DNA from: Diphasiastrum complanatum
Lineage: Eukaryota > Streptophyta > Lycopodiopsida > Lycopodiales > Lycopodiaceae
NCBI GenBank assembly: GCA_029204225.1
Contig: CM055095.1
Span: forward strand, 57,301,898-57,365,897
Reading direction: 5' to 3'
Length of the DNA stretch: 64,000 nucleotides
Shown one piece after another: positions 11,275 through 21,728 of the stretch; the first letter of the stretch is position 1; every line of letters begins with the position of its first letter. The notes under the pieces are model-generated. The model was not told the origin of the DNA. It made no database searches and saw nothing but the letters and a program-made list of their open reading frames with translations. Made by a program: the position numbers and the translations under genes.

Positions 11275-12640
11275 TATGGCATCATGTTGGAGCTGCGAGG
11301 TGAGCTTCTTGCTCTCGAAGGCTGGACGTCATAACATCTACAAAAATAATTTCCATAGGGCTCATCAAGTGCTACAAGAATAGAAGGTGATATTACAAAA
11401 ACAAAGGGAAGAGATACCATTTATGTGAAATAAAAAAGGGAGATTGAGAAAAGGATACTCTGCACATATTGCAAAGGGTCATCTGCTAACTTTGTTGGCC
11501 ATCTCCACCAATACTATTATCCAAAATGGCTAGATTTTAGATGATTATAATAGTAGAATTCTATACATCCCACCCTTGTTGTTGTCGATCAACAATGGTT
11601 GACAATGGTTGTATCGCGAAAGAGCATCAACCTCAAGACATGAGAATCCTATGTTCAAACGGCCAATGATTGAAGGAGATGTTTCAAGGTCTACCATGGC
11701 TTGTGAAGCTCTTTTCACGTTTTCGACATAATCGTTGGCTAGATTTTATGCCAAATATTTCCAAATATGGTTTTGCAGGGTCATAGGTGTCCAAAATAAG
11801 CCCAAGGTGGAAAATGATTGGTTTAATACCAATTTTTCGGTACCATTGGATTTTGGATTTGCTAATATACTTAAAGTTCAAAATGATTCTTCCTTGGAAA
11901 AAAAAATGTTTGGAGAGATTGTAAAATACAATTTTATCGAGGGGTTTGACCAAGCTGCCAAGATCCTTCTGAGAGCTTTGTTGTGAAGGTTTCACACATG
12001 TGAAGACCTACCCAACACCCACAATGATCTAAGGTAATTTGTGATTGCACATAGATCTATCACCTAGATTGAAAAACAATGTGTATCATATAGATTGCTT
12101 CCCAACATGCTTTTAGAGAGTGAAAAACAGCTTACCCGAGAGAGAAAGGGAAAAGATTAAATGGAGAGTTTTTTGAGCCATTTTCAAACATGCTCATGCT
12201 TCCAGATTAACTGAAATAGTTCTTTTTGTTTGTATAAAGCATGACGTAATATGCCAACAGAAAAATGATAGAATTTTATAGTACAATTGAGTGTCGATCC
12301 CACTGGAGAGCAATGAAAGAGCTAATACTGTCATTATTAATGAAAAACAGAGAAAAACGAGTGAAGTGAAAAGGTGATTGCAAACGAGTCATTGACACAT
12401 ATTTCAGCAATGCGGCTGCCAGGACAACCTTGATAAATAGATTCCAATTCCACATAAACAAGATCATAACACATGAGCACAAGTTGAATGCTTTGCAATG
12501 AGTTCCAAACTCAAATTAGGAGTAAACTTGGAGCATTGAGAACTACTAAGAACCCAACTCGCACATGGCATATCATTCTAAACTCAGGTTAATGGAATGA
12601 AGCATTTAAATGTAGGGGTTAGAGACTCGCCATCTAGCAA
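11275..12640. other. Unassigned AT-rich DNA
   Basis: No supported gene. Overlapping open frames at 11684-11995 on both strands look like chance: they are mutually antisense, low complexity and show no family motif. Confidence 0.4.
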
Positions 12641-12644
12641 AATG

Positions 12645-12777
12645 GTGCTCACTTGTCATTTCGACCCTCATCAGTCAAATGAAAACTTGCAAACAGATTA
12701 CCCATTAATGCTAGTTCGAAAGATAGCACTTGTCAATTCAACCCTCACCAATCAAATGAAAACTTGCAAACAGATTT
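12645..12777. repeat. Two-copy tandem duplication, period about 80 bp
   Basis: The stretch CACTTGTCATTTCGACCCTC...TGCAAACAGATT near 12648-12697 recurs with a few changes near 12728-12777. Similarity to copia gag begins exactly at the end of the second copy, so this marks the truncation point of the neighbouring element. Confidence 0.7.
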
Positions 12778-13479
12778 TGGATGCTTCTTCTTTCCATTGG
12801 TCTTCTTTTTGCCCTTGAATGAGAAATTGGCTTTCTCATCACCATCCTGCAAAGACAAGGAACTCATCCTAGATTTTGCATGGAGCATCCTACACTCTTC
12901 AGCCACTAATACACTGTGAAGTTTTTCTATAGTTGGCAAAGTGTCTTGGATGGCAAAACTTCGGACCAAATTTGCAAAGTCATCTCCTAGACCATGAAGA
13001 ACAATTTGTACAAGCTCTCCATCATGAATCTTCTCTCCAATGGAAGCCAACTCCCTATTTAGAGACTTGATTCTAAGTACATAATCTTGTGCACTCTCCT
13101 CACTTCTCTTCATGCTTTGCAAAATCTGATTTCTAAGCATGAGTACTCTTGAAGTGTTACTAGATTCATAGATTGATTTTAAACACTCCCAAGCCTCTTT
13201 AGCACTAGTACATGCTAATACTTCTCTCAACAAATCATTGCTCACATTCATCTTCACACAATGAAGTGCAAGCCTAGATCTCTTCTTGTATCTAGCTAAC
13301 TCTTGTGCACCTAGAGGTTCATCTTCATCTTCAATCAAAAACTCATGAAGGTCTTGGAGCACCAAGAGTGACTCCATCCTAACCTTCCAAATAGCATAAT
13401 TTGTAGAATTCAATCTCTCACTAGCTTCTAGAAGGTATGCTCCAGCAGATCCCATCTTACTAGTGACTTCTACAAACAA
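12745..13479 (-). pseudogene. Copia Gag, truncated
   Basis: About 230 meaningful residues of a copia Gag of the UBN2 type, the structural protein that packages element RNA into particles. Visible are LNSTNYAIWKVRMESLL near the start, ALHCVKMNVSNDLL, SAKEAWECLKSIYES, the SAQDYVLRIKSL region and GLGDDFANLVRSF. The frame is open from the Met at 13479 and the domain is nearly intact, suggesting a younger copy than its neighbours. It stops in a Lys-rich segment just before where the zinc knuckle would be, at the duplication near 12778. Protease and pol are missing. Confidence 0.9.
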
Positions 13480-13486
13480 GAAATAG

Positions 13487-13822
13487 ATTTGATTGACTTG
13501 AAACTCACAAAGGTCTCACACTTGCAGTGTTTCACTCAAATTTGATTTCTAGTCCAACAAATGGACTTATAATCACAGTTCTATCACTCCCTCACAAAGC
13601 TGGAATGAAGATAAGATGAAGTGAAAACTACTTTCAAACAAATCTTGCCAAGAAATGGATTTGATTGTCTCTAGAAACTCACTAAGGTCTCTCTCTTGTA
13701 GTCTTTCACTCAAATTAGATTTCTAATCCAACAAATGGACTTATAATCTCAGTTCTAGCACTCCCTCACAAAGTTGGAATGAAGATAGGATGATGTGAAA
13801 TCTACTTACAATCAAATCTTGC
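13487..13822 (-). repeat. Tandem duplication in the copia B leader, unit about 170 bp
   Basis: Bases about 13487-13649 and 13661-13822 are two copies of one unit: both run from a gattga..t(tg)aaactcac segment through the CCAACAAATGGACTTATAATC stretch to TCAAATCTTGCCA. Differences are scattered substitutions. It sits just upstream of gag. Confidence 0.8.
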
Positions 13823-14248
13823 CAATTTTGGCTATTTTTGGACAAAAAAATGACTTAATCTCTTTCTTCCTTCTTGGTGTACTTTCAAGACTTGTTTTTA
13901 ATCTTAATAGGACTTGAACTCAGCCTAGATTAATTAGATTCCATGAAACAAATTCAAATCTAATCAATGGCAAATGATCTTGGTAGATTATCCTAGGATC
14001 TCCATGAAAAATTACACCAACAGCTCACAAATTGAATTTTTTTGGATCAAATGAATACCATGCATTAAATGCAGGTTCAGAGGTGCCCACACATGTGGAC
14101 AGTACGGATTTGGACCCCTACCAAGTTTGGGATCAAATCTCCTCACCAAAATCAAGATTCTAGCTTGCCCTCTCAATACTAGTTTTTAGCACCAAAACTT
14201 GCTAAAAATGGATTTGCATTAGATCAATGGCTTATGCTCTTGTACTTG

Positions 14249-14260
14249 GCTCTGGTAGCA
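14249..14260 (-). promoter_or_regulatory. Degenerate tRNA-iMet primer-binding site, copia B
   Basis: Minus strand TGCTACCAGAGC, a two-change variant of TGGTATCAGAGC, directly beside the TG end of an LTR. Confidence 0.75.
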
Positions 14261-14962
14261 TGTGAAAGTACTGTACTTTAGGACCATAAATTGATCTACA
14301 AAAGATCAACAAGAGTGATTAGATGCTTGCTTAACAATCTATCAAAAAACTAGACACAAAAAAGTTGATCTAGATTGGCAATTTGACAAACAACAAGCAT
14401 TAACAATCAAAAGCATTGATAAACATTGAAATCCGAGCCCACACATGTGTACTACAGGCCGTAGTATGGCCTTCAACCTGAGAAACAAGTAGAAATTGAT
14501 TTGGTTTCATTTGGATCACAAAAACTCAATGTACATAGTGAACTAGCTTGAGATTGCCAATGAGCTCCAAAAAATTTCTCTCTTCTCACTATGGAGAGAG
14601 GGAATACATAGCAAATTTGACTTCCTTCTTGAAGTTAGGTGAATTTCCAGCATGTAATAAGGAAGTTAACTCACTCTCCTTGACCTAAAATGAAACCCTA
14701 GTCTATTTCCTAGAGTCATGCTTGGTAGATAGCTAGTTGGTCAAATTTTCACCTTAAATCTAGGATTTAGGTCCTATAAACTAGGAATCACTATCAAAAT
14801 GACATGACCAACCCTATGGACTTGACCTAACCTACATTAGGAGTGGGTTGCCATGTGGCATCTTGGTCTCACATGTGCGGAACCCAATTATACACAATAT
14901 TTACAATGTTCTACATGGTTTTTTATCAAGCTAGATTTGCCAATTTTTGGCAATTCTTCACA
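14261..14962 (-). mobile_element. Copia LTR, family B
   Basis: On the plus strand it begins TGTGAAAGTACTG after the primer site and ends ...TTCTTCACA, so it has TG...CA ends. It is clearly related along most of its length to 24293-24990, sharing GCTCCAAAAA, TCTTCTCACTATGGAGA, CCAGCATGTAATAA and GAGTCATGCTTGGTAG in order. It is the 5' LTR of the element whose gag lies at 12.8-13.5 kb. Confidence 0.8.
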
Positions 14963-15139
14963 GTGAGTCCCAAAATAGAGAAATACATGGGAAAAGTGAG
15001 GTAAACACTACCATGGGGATGATTGACAATAATGAAATTCGGAAAATACCTCTTGAGCAAGGAAAGGAGGTGAATATTTATGTTCACTAATCAAAGTTTG
15101 ATGGTAGTCTTTATTACAAGTTTTTGAACGAATTTATAC

Positions 15140-15440
15140 ATGTTTTTGCTTGGAATTTAAAGGATTTCCTGCAAAATTTCGTGAACACCAAATTGACCTA
15201 AAAACAGAGGCTCTACCAATTCGACAAAGGCAGTATAGATTAAATCCTAAATTTTTCTTGATAGTGAAAGTAGAATTAGATAAATACCTTGAAGCTGGGA
15301 TAATTTATCCAGTTCTGAGCAGTGAATGGGTATCACCCATTGTGGTGGTACCAAAGAAGAAAACTGGTAAAATTCAAGTAAGGATTTTAGAAAACTAAAT
15401 GAAGCAACAAAAAAATATTACTAAAGGTTTTAGTCCATTT
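15140..15440 (+). pseudogene. Gypsy reverse transcriptase N-terminal fragment
   Basis: Plus-strand fragment with the start of gypsy RT: HQIDLKTEALPIRQRQYRLNP, VELDKYLEAGIIYPV, SEWVSPIVVVPKKKTGKI. A frameshift near 15385 then puts the DFRKLNEATKK block in another frame, and similarity ends by about 15440. No catalytic palm residues are left. No LTR or primer site can be tied to it. Confidence 0.85.
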
Positions 15441-15479
15441 CACGCACTTTTAGATATGCGACAATTCTCCCAAAAAATG

Positions 15480-16944
15480 CAAAAAATGCGACACTCTATA
15501 GATCATACGGGATTCCGAGTTCAGACTGTCTACATCTTCACGCTCCAATAACGATTGTCCTAATTAGTCAGTTAAACAGCTGCTAAACTATCTTGTAATT
15601 GTAAAGCTAGAATAATACAAGATCTACCAGCTGCTATAAATAAATGAGCGACTGGAGAAGTAAACGAGATGCTTGAAAATATTTCATCAGAGATCAAACG
15701 ACCAAAACAGGTCTTCGTAGCAGCTGACTCCTCAGAGTTGGTGATTAGAGAGAGAGAGAAAGAATATTTAGAGCGATAGCTATTGTTTTGTTTCTGTAAG
15801 TGGGATCATGCACTTATCAGCACAATTGTATTGTGATCTGATCATTGTTACTACAACTTTAATATACAGAATCACTATTGTTCCATCTCTTTGCATTCTT
15901 GTTGAATGTTTATTAACTCACTCTTTCCTTGAAATAGATTCATAACAGAGAAATGTGTGGCTATCTTTGATGCCTAATTGTACTCACATTTCTTTGTATC
16001 ATAATATCAGTATCAAAGAATTGCATGGCTGTCTCAGACGCCTAATTGTTTTCGCAGTTTCTCTTCATGGTAGTCTAAGACTCCTACACTGATAATTGTA
16101 TTCAGTGCAACATTAGAGAAGATTTGAGCACAAAAGGGGCCTTTCAAAAATATACCTTTTATTTTTTTTCTCAAAATTTTCTTCCACATGGTCCAATCAA
16201 AACACTCAAATTTGAAATCTACGTAACGTAGCTCCTTCAAATTGATTTTCATTTCTTTTTAAAAGAAATGTAATTTTGCGTCGGGGGCAGCCCGTAAATA
16301 AGCCATTTTATTTGTAGCATAGTATGCAACTCAGCAAAAAAATAGTGTAACTTTTGAACGGCAACTCGGATTGAGACGATTACGGTGCCATTAGAAAGCC
16401 CTCGACGAGAGCTTTTCAAGACACCCAACATGACCCAGTTTCGAGCTATGGTGAAGAGGTTATGGCCAGTCAACACTTGGTCAACCAAGTGTTGACTGAC
16501 CAAAACTTTGACTGGCCATAACTTCTTCACCGTAGCTCGAAACTGGGTCATGTTGGGTGTCTTGAAAAGCTCTCGTTGAGGGCTTTCTAATGGCACCGTA
16601 ATCGTCTCAATCCGAGTTGTCATTCAAAAGTTATGATTTTTTTTTCAGTCACAGACTATATTACCCACATAATAGCTAATCATCGAAGACTGTGTGGGCA
16701 AGATTGCGGTTAGAAAAAGATCTTATTTTAGTATTTTACATTGCCAAAAAATTGTCATCCTACGTGGCAATCCTTATAGGGCCCTTTCCAAGTCCAAATT
16801 TTCTCTAATGAACTGAACAGTTCTCTAATCTCCGTTTTCTAAGTATTCCACGATCCTTCTTAACACAGTAATCACTATTCTTCATAGTATTAATTGTCTT
16901 TCTCATGTTGATTGGGACTTCGTTTAAGAAGTTTTCCCACAGAG
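15480..16944 (+). mobile_element. Copia LTR region with an inserted palindrome
   Basis: Plus-strand sequence leading up to a copia primer-binding site at 16945, so at least the part before it is a 5' LTR (ends ...TTTTCCCACA). It has a GA-run near 15750 and CAGACGCCTAATTG-like repeats near 15970 and 16035. The 310-bp inverted repeat at 16335-16645 lies inside and probably inflates its length. The left edge is uncertain. Confidence 0.5.
16335..16645. repeat. Near-perfect 310-bp inverted repeat (foldback)
   Basis: The arms, about 145 bp each, run from an A-run at 16335 to a T-run at 16645. Left arm CGGATTGAGACGATTACGGT pairs with right arm ACCGTAATCGTCTCAATCCG, and ACATGACCCAGTTTCGAGCT pairs with AGCTCGAAACTGGGTCATGT. 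The centre holds a second small palindrome (CAACACTTGG tcaa CCAAGTGTTG). Only scattered mismatches separate the arms. The 124-residue minus-strand open frame over it is a by-product of the symmetry. It could be a foldback or MITE-like element, or a hairpin source of small RNA. Confidence 0.9.
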
Positions 16945-16956
16945 TGGTATCAGAGC
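16945..16956 (+). promoter_or_regulatory. tRNA-iMet primer-binding site, plus strand
   Basis: Exact TGGTATCAGAGC after ...CCCACAGAG. It marks a plus-strand copia 5' end, followed only about 30 bases later by RNase H coding sequence, so nearly the whole interior is deleted. Confidence 0.9.
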
Positions 16957-16985
16957 TGATAATTCATCAGAGCCATCAACTTCAA

Positions 16986-17335
16986 GCTATTGTGTTGGAA
17001 GATTGAGTCAATTTATGCAAGATCCTAATAAGGAGCATTGGAAGCTAGGAAGACGAGTTTTGAGGTACATCGACATTGGAACTCGAGATTTTGGCATATT
17101 GTATGAGAGATCATCGTCTAATCTTTTTGGAATTTCAGATTTAGACTATGCTGGAGATGTAATGGATAGGAAATCCATTAGTGCTCATTGTATTTTCATA
17201 GGTGATGGAGCTATGTCAGCCACTATCTCATTGTCATCTAGTGAGGCCGAGTATAGAGCTCTCACACATTGCACAAAGGAGATGGTATGGATCAAGAAGA
17301 TGATCAAGGATCTTCACTTTCTGAGTAGAAGATGA
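16986..17335 (+). pseudogene. Copia RNase H fragment
   Basis: Plus-strand fragment with QFMQDPNKEHWKLGRRVLRY, a damaged active-site region SDLDYAGDVMDRKS (canonical D-A-D-W-A-G), and LSSSEAEYRALTHCTKEM. It closely resembles the RNase H of the element at 36.96-42.44 kb (SLSSSESEYKALTHCTKEM), so both belong to one family. A few residues before ATISLSSS are missing in both. The element was reduced to LTR, primer site and this tail. Confidence 0.85.
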
Positions 17336-17400
17336 CGTTGTATCTGAGTCCATTTTGATCGAGTTCAAGGAATCCAACACCTTCTTTTTGTCCCTTTTTG

Positions 17401-18600
17401 TCATATTGTTGGATTTGTCCTTGTTGTCTTTATCGTAATCGGCGTGACATTCGCCTCGCGGTTGCGAATATCAACATCCACTGTAGCTATAGCCTCTTTG
17501 GGTAAATCAGTCCATCGAATCACCTGGTTAAAGCGTTGTTTCAGCTGATTCTTCTTATTCACATGTGCCCTTGGTGGATCGATCCTTGAGACTTTTGCCA
17601 TAGCAGACTTTTGCGGCAGTTGACCTTGTACTTTCTTGATTCCGTAACGATCTGGGTCCATGTGTTGTAGGACCTGCTCATCAGTCAGCTCAATCTCCTT
17701 ATTATAAGTTAGAGCATGTTGCCAAGGAACTAAATCATCATCCACTGGGTTCTCAATAGGTTCTGCTGACAGCCATGCTATGTTTATCATATTCACCCCA
17801 AATGTGATTGGTGTGTCCATAGTGTAACACTTGGGTGAAGATGTGCTGGGTTCAGGATCTGATTCATATTGACATGCTTGGCAGTCAATAGTTGCTAATG
17901 CATCCGTCCATCTCATGACATCCGTCTCTGAATCATAGTGACCACCCTTGGCTGGCCTTGGGCGATCAATCGTGTGATCTGTTGTGGATGATCCGTCATC
18001 AGCTTTGGGTGCAATAGGTTTCACTGCCCATGTGGTTGGATCAACCTTCACAGCCTGCTCTCTGTTCTCAAATGTGAGTTTTCTCGTACCCCAGTTGTAT
18101 ACTACTTGTGCAATCCTCACCCATGGTCTTCCCAGTAAAACACGATATGTAGTTGGAGATTCAGGTATATCCATGACTACAAAAGTGATCACAAAATGCA
18201 TGCCTGCTATTTTTATAGGGATATCGGCAACCACACCCTTTGGTTTTACACAGGATTGATCCGCTAGCTTGATGGCGAATTGTGCTGGCTTCAACCCTTG
18301 TAAACCCCACTTTTTATACAAAGTAGTGGGGATCAAATTGACTCATGATCCTCCATCTACTACTGTTGCCTCGTCCTCGTATCTCTTGTGTTTGATTGGC
18401 AAGGTGATGTTGTGTTCCTCACTTTCCCACAATGCCCCGATGTGGAGGACATTACTTGTTTCTTCATAGCCCATACAATATATGGGCTTAGGCGCTACTG
18501 GCTCCTCGTCCGTTTTGGCCCATTTAGCCAAAAGGCTTTTAGCTTGTGCCGCAATCTGTAGTAATTCCCCGAGAGGTAAACTAACACGGCTTGCCAATAA
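17401..18600 (-). pseudogene. Gypsy retropepsin region, element F1
   Basis: The aspartic protease cleaves the polyprotein. Upstream piece (to 18343) has VSLPLGELLQIAAQAKSLL, CMGYEETSNVL and YEDEATVVDGGS; an in-frame TGA follows, and the downstream piece continues VNLIPTTLYKKWGLQ, then FVVMDIPESPTTYRVLLGRPWV, the conserved hydrophobic-G-R-P-W block. The active-site triplet reads D-G-G rather than D-S/T-G. The C-terminal 150 residues (to 17401) are a polar linker that would have led to RT. LGELLKL/AKEILAQ in copy F3 matches the N-terminal part here. Confidence 0.8.
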
Positions 18601-19035
18601 GATTGTGAGCCTTTCGGTGCATGGCTACTCAGGCTCCACCATGTGAAAAGGTGGTTCATGATGATGCAACCGATCGTTCTGATCATTGCACATTGGTGAG
18701 CCCATTTGCGGTTCCCATTCGCCGTCAACTGGAGGTTCCGTACGATTGTCCCTTTCTTGCTCTTTTTCCTCTGCTTGTGCTCTCTGTATCCAGTGTCGTT
18801 TTTTTTGTTACTGTCTTCTTTCTTCCCTCACATTCGGATAGGGTGCTAAAGTTGAGGGTTGGTCATCAGTGACCGATGGTGCTAGTGAGGAAGCCACTTC
18901 CTTCTTCTTATGTGCTCGCGTAACGGCTAACACAAGAGCATGGAATTGTTGCCCTTCCGGTGGCATCCTTGCTAGAACTACCGCGTGGTTGTATTGCAAT
19001 GAAGTTTAGTGGTGCACTGGTTCCAGGTCTCAATG

Positions 19036-19600
19036 GAAAATTTTTGAAGCAGTGTCCATAACCGCATTCTCGGCAGAAGGATATATATTGTCCTTTGTAA
19101 GGACATTCCGCAATTCTGTGTCCTTCGCCACATCCATAGCAGCCGTAGTTTCTTCCGCCTTGACGCTGAGTTTGAGCTACATAGACTGCAAAATAGTCAT
19201 TTATGGCATGATCCATAAATGGTTCATCCGGTCCATACCATTGTTGCTGCTCAGGTTCAGGTGGTACTTGCATCTCTGGTTCCGCTGTTGTCAAGTTTAC
19301 ATGGGCCACTTGTTGATTGGCTGGCCCTAGTGGTGCAAGTAAGGCCATACGCTGTTGTTGATTCGGTGCGCCGTACCTCGGTGCCATGTTTGGTGCCCCT
19401 TGATGATATGGATAAGAAGTCTGATAAAGACTTTTCTTCTGTTGAACAATCCGGGGTTAAACGGGCAAAATGTTGTATCGTGTGATGTTGCATTGCACAG
19501 ATGGCAAAATCTATGTGTCAGTCTCAAATTTTGCTTTAGGACTGGACACTCGTTTGTTGTATGGTTTTGTGTGCATACTAAACACCATACATTCTCTCGT
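19036..19600 (-). pseudogene. Gag nucleocapsid part with four zinc knuckles, element F1
   Basis: Read over changing frames, four Cys/His knuckles occur in order: CLVCTQNHTTNEC near 19545-19582, CHLCNATSHDTTFC near 19470-19511, then, after a Gln/Pro-rich linker (19387-19160), CYGCGEGHRIAEC and CRECGYGHCFKN near 19040-19140. The pattern is CX2CX3HX4C, CX2CX4HX4C, CX2CX3HX4C and a fourth knuckle whose last Cys is changed. Knuckles bind element RNA during packaging. The same four-part series is visible in copy F3 and the first two in F2, so it is a trait of the family. Several frameshifts break it here. Confidence 0.75.
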
Positions 19601-19678
19601 CATGGATACTGTAGCTGGTTTGGTTCTGGTTGATGTGACGTTGTTGCTACAGCTCCTTGTAAGGCTTTCAGTTTCTGA

Positions 19679-20335
19679 TCAAATTGTGTCGTAAGTTGTT
19701 CCATCTGCTATTTGTGTAATTTTGTCATTTGATCCAACAGCTATTTTGTGGATAGAGCGGATGCGTTTGATGATGATGATGTTATCGAAGGTAGATCCAT
19801 CATCCTCTTCCCTGATGGCATTTTCCATAACTTCTTGCAGAGTAGGGTACTGCTCCCGTCGTTTCAGTTCTCTTCTGATGCCCCATGGTAGTCTGGCTAG
19901 AAACCACATGATCACCACATCATTGGGAATGAGAGCTGCACTGCACTCAGATGGTAGATGTCTGACCCGTTCAATATAGTCCCTGAACCTTTCTCGTTTT
20001 TTCATCTTGACTTTGCTCAGCAGGAGAAATGGGTCTTCTAGGAATTTCCTTGGTATAAAGGGCGTGATGAGAGCTGCTTTAACCGCTTCCCAGGTAGATT
20101 TTTCTTCCTCTGACAGGTTGAAAAACCAATCCAGAGCCACTGTTAATAAGGACATGGGGAACAGCATCAACTTTTCTGCAGGTGTCCGTTCGCCGTAGAT
20201 CTCACAAGCTTGCTCGTAGATTTGGAGGAAACGGATGGAATCTGATGATCCGTCATATTTTGGTATCTCCATCCGAGGTGCTCTCCGGACTACTTGCAAG
20301 GGAGTGACAGGTACGGGTTGGCCCATTGGTTCCAT
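19679..20335 (-). pseudogene. Gypsy Gag, element F1
   Basis: A 218-residue open frame starting at a Met, with Retrotrans_gag features: RRAPRMEIPKYDGSSDSIRF, LMLFPMSLLTVALDWFFNL, WEAVKAALITPFIPRKF, MKKRERFRDYIERVRHLPSE and FLARLPWGIRRELKRR. This is the capsid-forming part of Gag. The Met at 20335 is chosen because homologous copies F2 and F3 start in the same region with a similar VRRxPxLxxPKYxG segment. The open length suggests fairly recent activity, though the region after it is frameshifted. Confidence 0.9.
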
Positions 20336-20659
20336 TGGCGCTGGTTCCGATTCTGCCTCTTGTTGCGTGGCTGCTAATCTGGGAAAGTGTGGTGCCTGAT
20401 TTACTGTCCTTCTTGTTTCTGATCATGCATATCTCAGATTCATCCGATGGTGGGGTCCAAAGTAGTGGGATCTTGCTTGTACAGTGGGATGTAGTCTAGA
20501 TCTTAAGGATCTGATCAATCTGATCGGCCGGAATTGAAATTTAGGCCTTATATAGTGGTTTTTCCTTGATATCTTTTTACTCCTTGCACTGATTGATCTG
20601 ATATTTTGACAGTAGTTGGATCTGGTGTAGATCTTTCCACTAATCTAGTCTACAAGGAT

Positions 20660-21430
20660 TCTCTTGTGTGAGGGTTGGTTGTGCGAGGGTTCTTTAGTTG
20701 TTTTTGCAGATAAAAAACTTGATATTTCTCAGATCTTTGAAAAGTAACTCTTGCAAGGTTCACAGAGGCTGAATCTAGGTCAGATCTCACTATGGAATTC
20801 TCTTCGAGAGTTAACTCTCGCACTAAGTGAAAATTTCACTGTATGTGAGGGTTCAGAACCACTGTTTGGCTAGATCTTCACCATAGTCTCTATACTAACT
20901 CTCGTAGGCTTCATCACTGATGGAAATTGACATTTTGAATCGATTGAAATGGTCTGCGAGAGTTCTTACTGGAAGGATTTGCTAGATCTTCAATTTTTAA
21001 CACCTAAATCCAATTTTTTGCTCATTGGAATCAAACTAACTCTCGCAGACTCTTCTGTGTCCTTGTCTCACTGAGATGGAACTTCGAAATCCTCTGCGAG
21101 AGTTCTTGCCCACTATAACTGAAAATTTTAGTGTCTGCAAGAGTTCTCTGGTACTTTTCCGTCTTTTTTTCATTGGGCACTCTTGCACAGACACTTAGAC
21201 ATCAAACTAACTCTTGCAAGTCTCACTGAGATGGAACTTCAGAGGGCTCTGCGAGAGTTCTGCTGAAGATTTGTATTTTTTTTTATTTTTCTCAAGGGTT
21301 CATTAAATGTTTTATAATTTTTCTCTGATTTTTGCAATCTGCTTGGAACTAACTATCGCAGGCTTCTATGCAGGTCTAGGATAGTACCCTGGAGCTACTG
21401 CCAGCCATGCAAGGGTTAACTCTTACTGGT
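20660..21430 (-). repeat. Tandem stem-loop array in the F1 leader
   Basis: About fifteen copies of TGCGAGAGTTCT or its complement, many in minus-then-plus pairs. Pairs start near 20895/20953, 21036/21093, 21207/21248 and 21349/21407, so each pair can fold with a stem such as ACTCTCGCAGA...TCTGCGAGAGT and a loop of roughly 30-45 bases. Further copies lie near 20666, 20682, 20804, 20812 (head-to-head), 20844, 21134 and 21177. Pairs repeat every 140-170 bp. It lies between primer site and gag, where retroelements keep packaging signals. Confidence 0.85.
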
Positions 21431-21710
21431 TTTGGAGATATTAAAATCTGATGAGATTTTAGGCTCTTTTTCCCTCCAAAATGCAGATTAGTGTGTTTTT
21501 TCGGTTTTTTGGTTGGTTGGTTTGGGTTTCAAGCCCTTAGAGGCTGTTTAGGAACTCCTCTACCCTCTCACACCTCCTCCGCTAGCTGTGAACAGTCCAA
21601 ACACAAAAAAAATACAGAGAACTAACTCTAATCTCTCAAAAATCTACCTAAAACTACTCTAAAAAGCAAGAAATAGCTAAAATGCAACTACACTAGTTAG
21701 TGGAAACCTA

Positions 21711-21728
21711 TCCCCCACAACAGCGCCA
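21711..21728 (-). promoter_or_regulatory. TGGCGC primer-binding site, Tat/Athila type
   Basis: Minus strand TGGCGCTGTTGTGGGGGA. The well-known plant Tat/Athila/Ogre site is TGGCGCCGTTGCCGGGGA, so this differs at only a few positions, all C to T. It sets the F1 leader start. Confidence 0.85.

Noticed and set aside
16249-16623. 124-residue minus-strand frame over the palindrome
   Set aside because: Its openness follows from the inverted repeat; no family motif and no codon signal.
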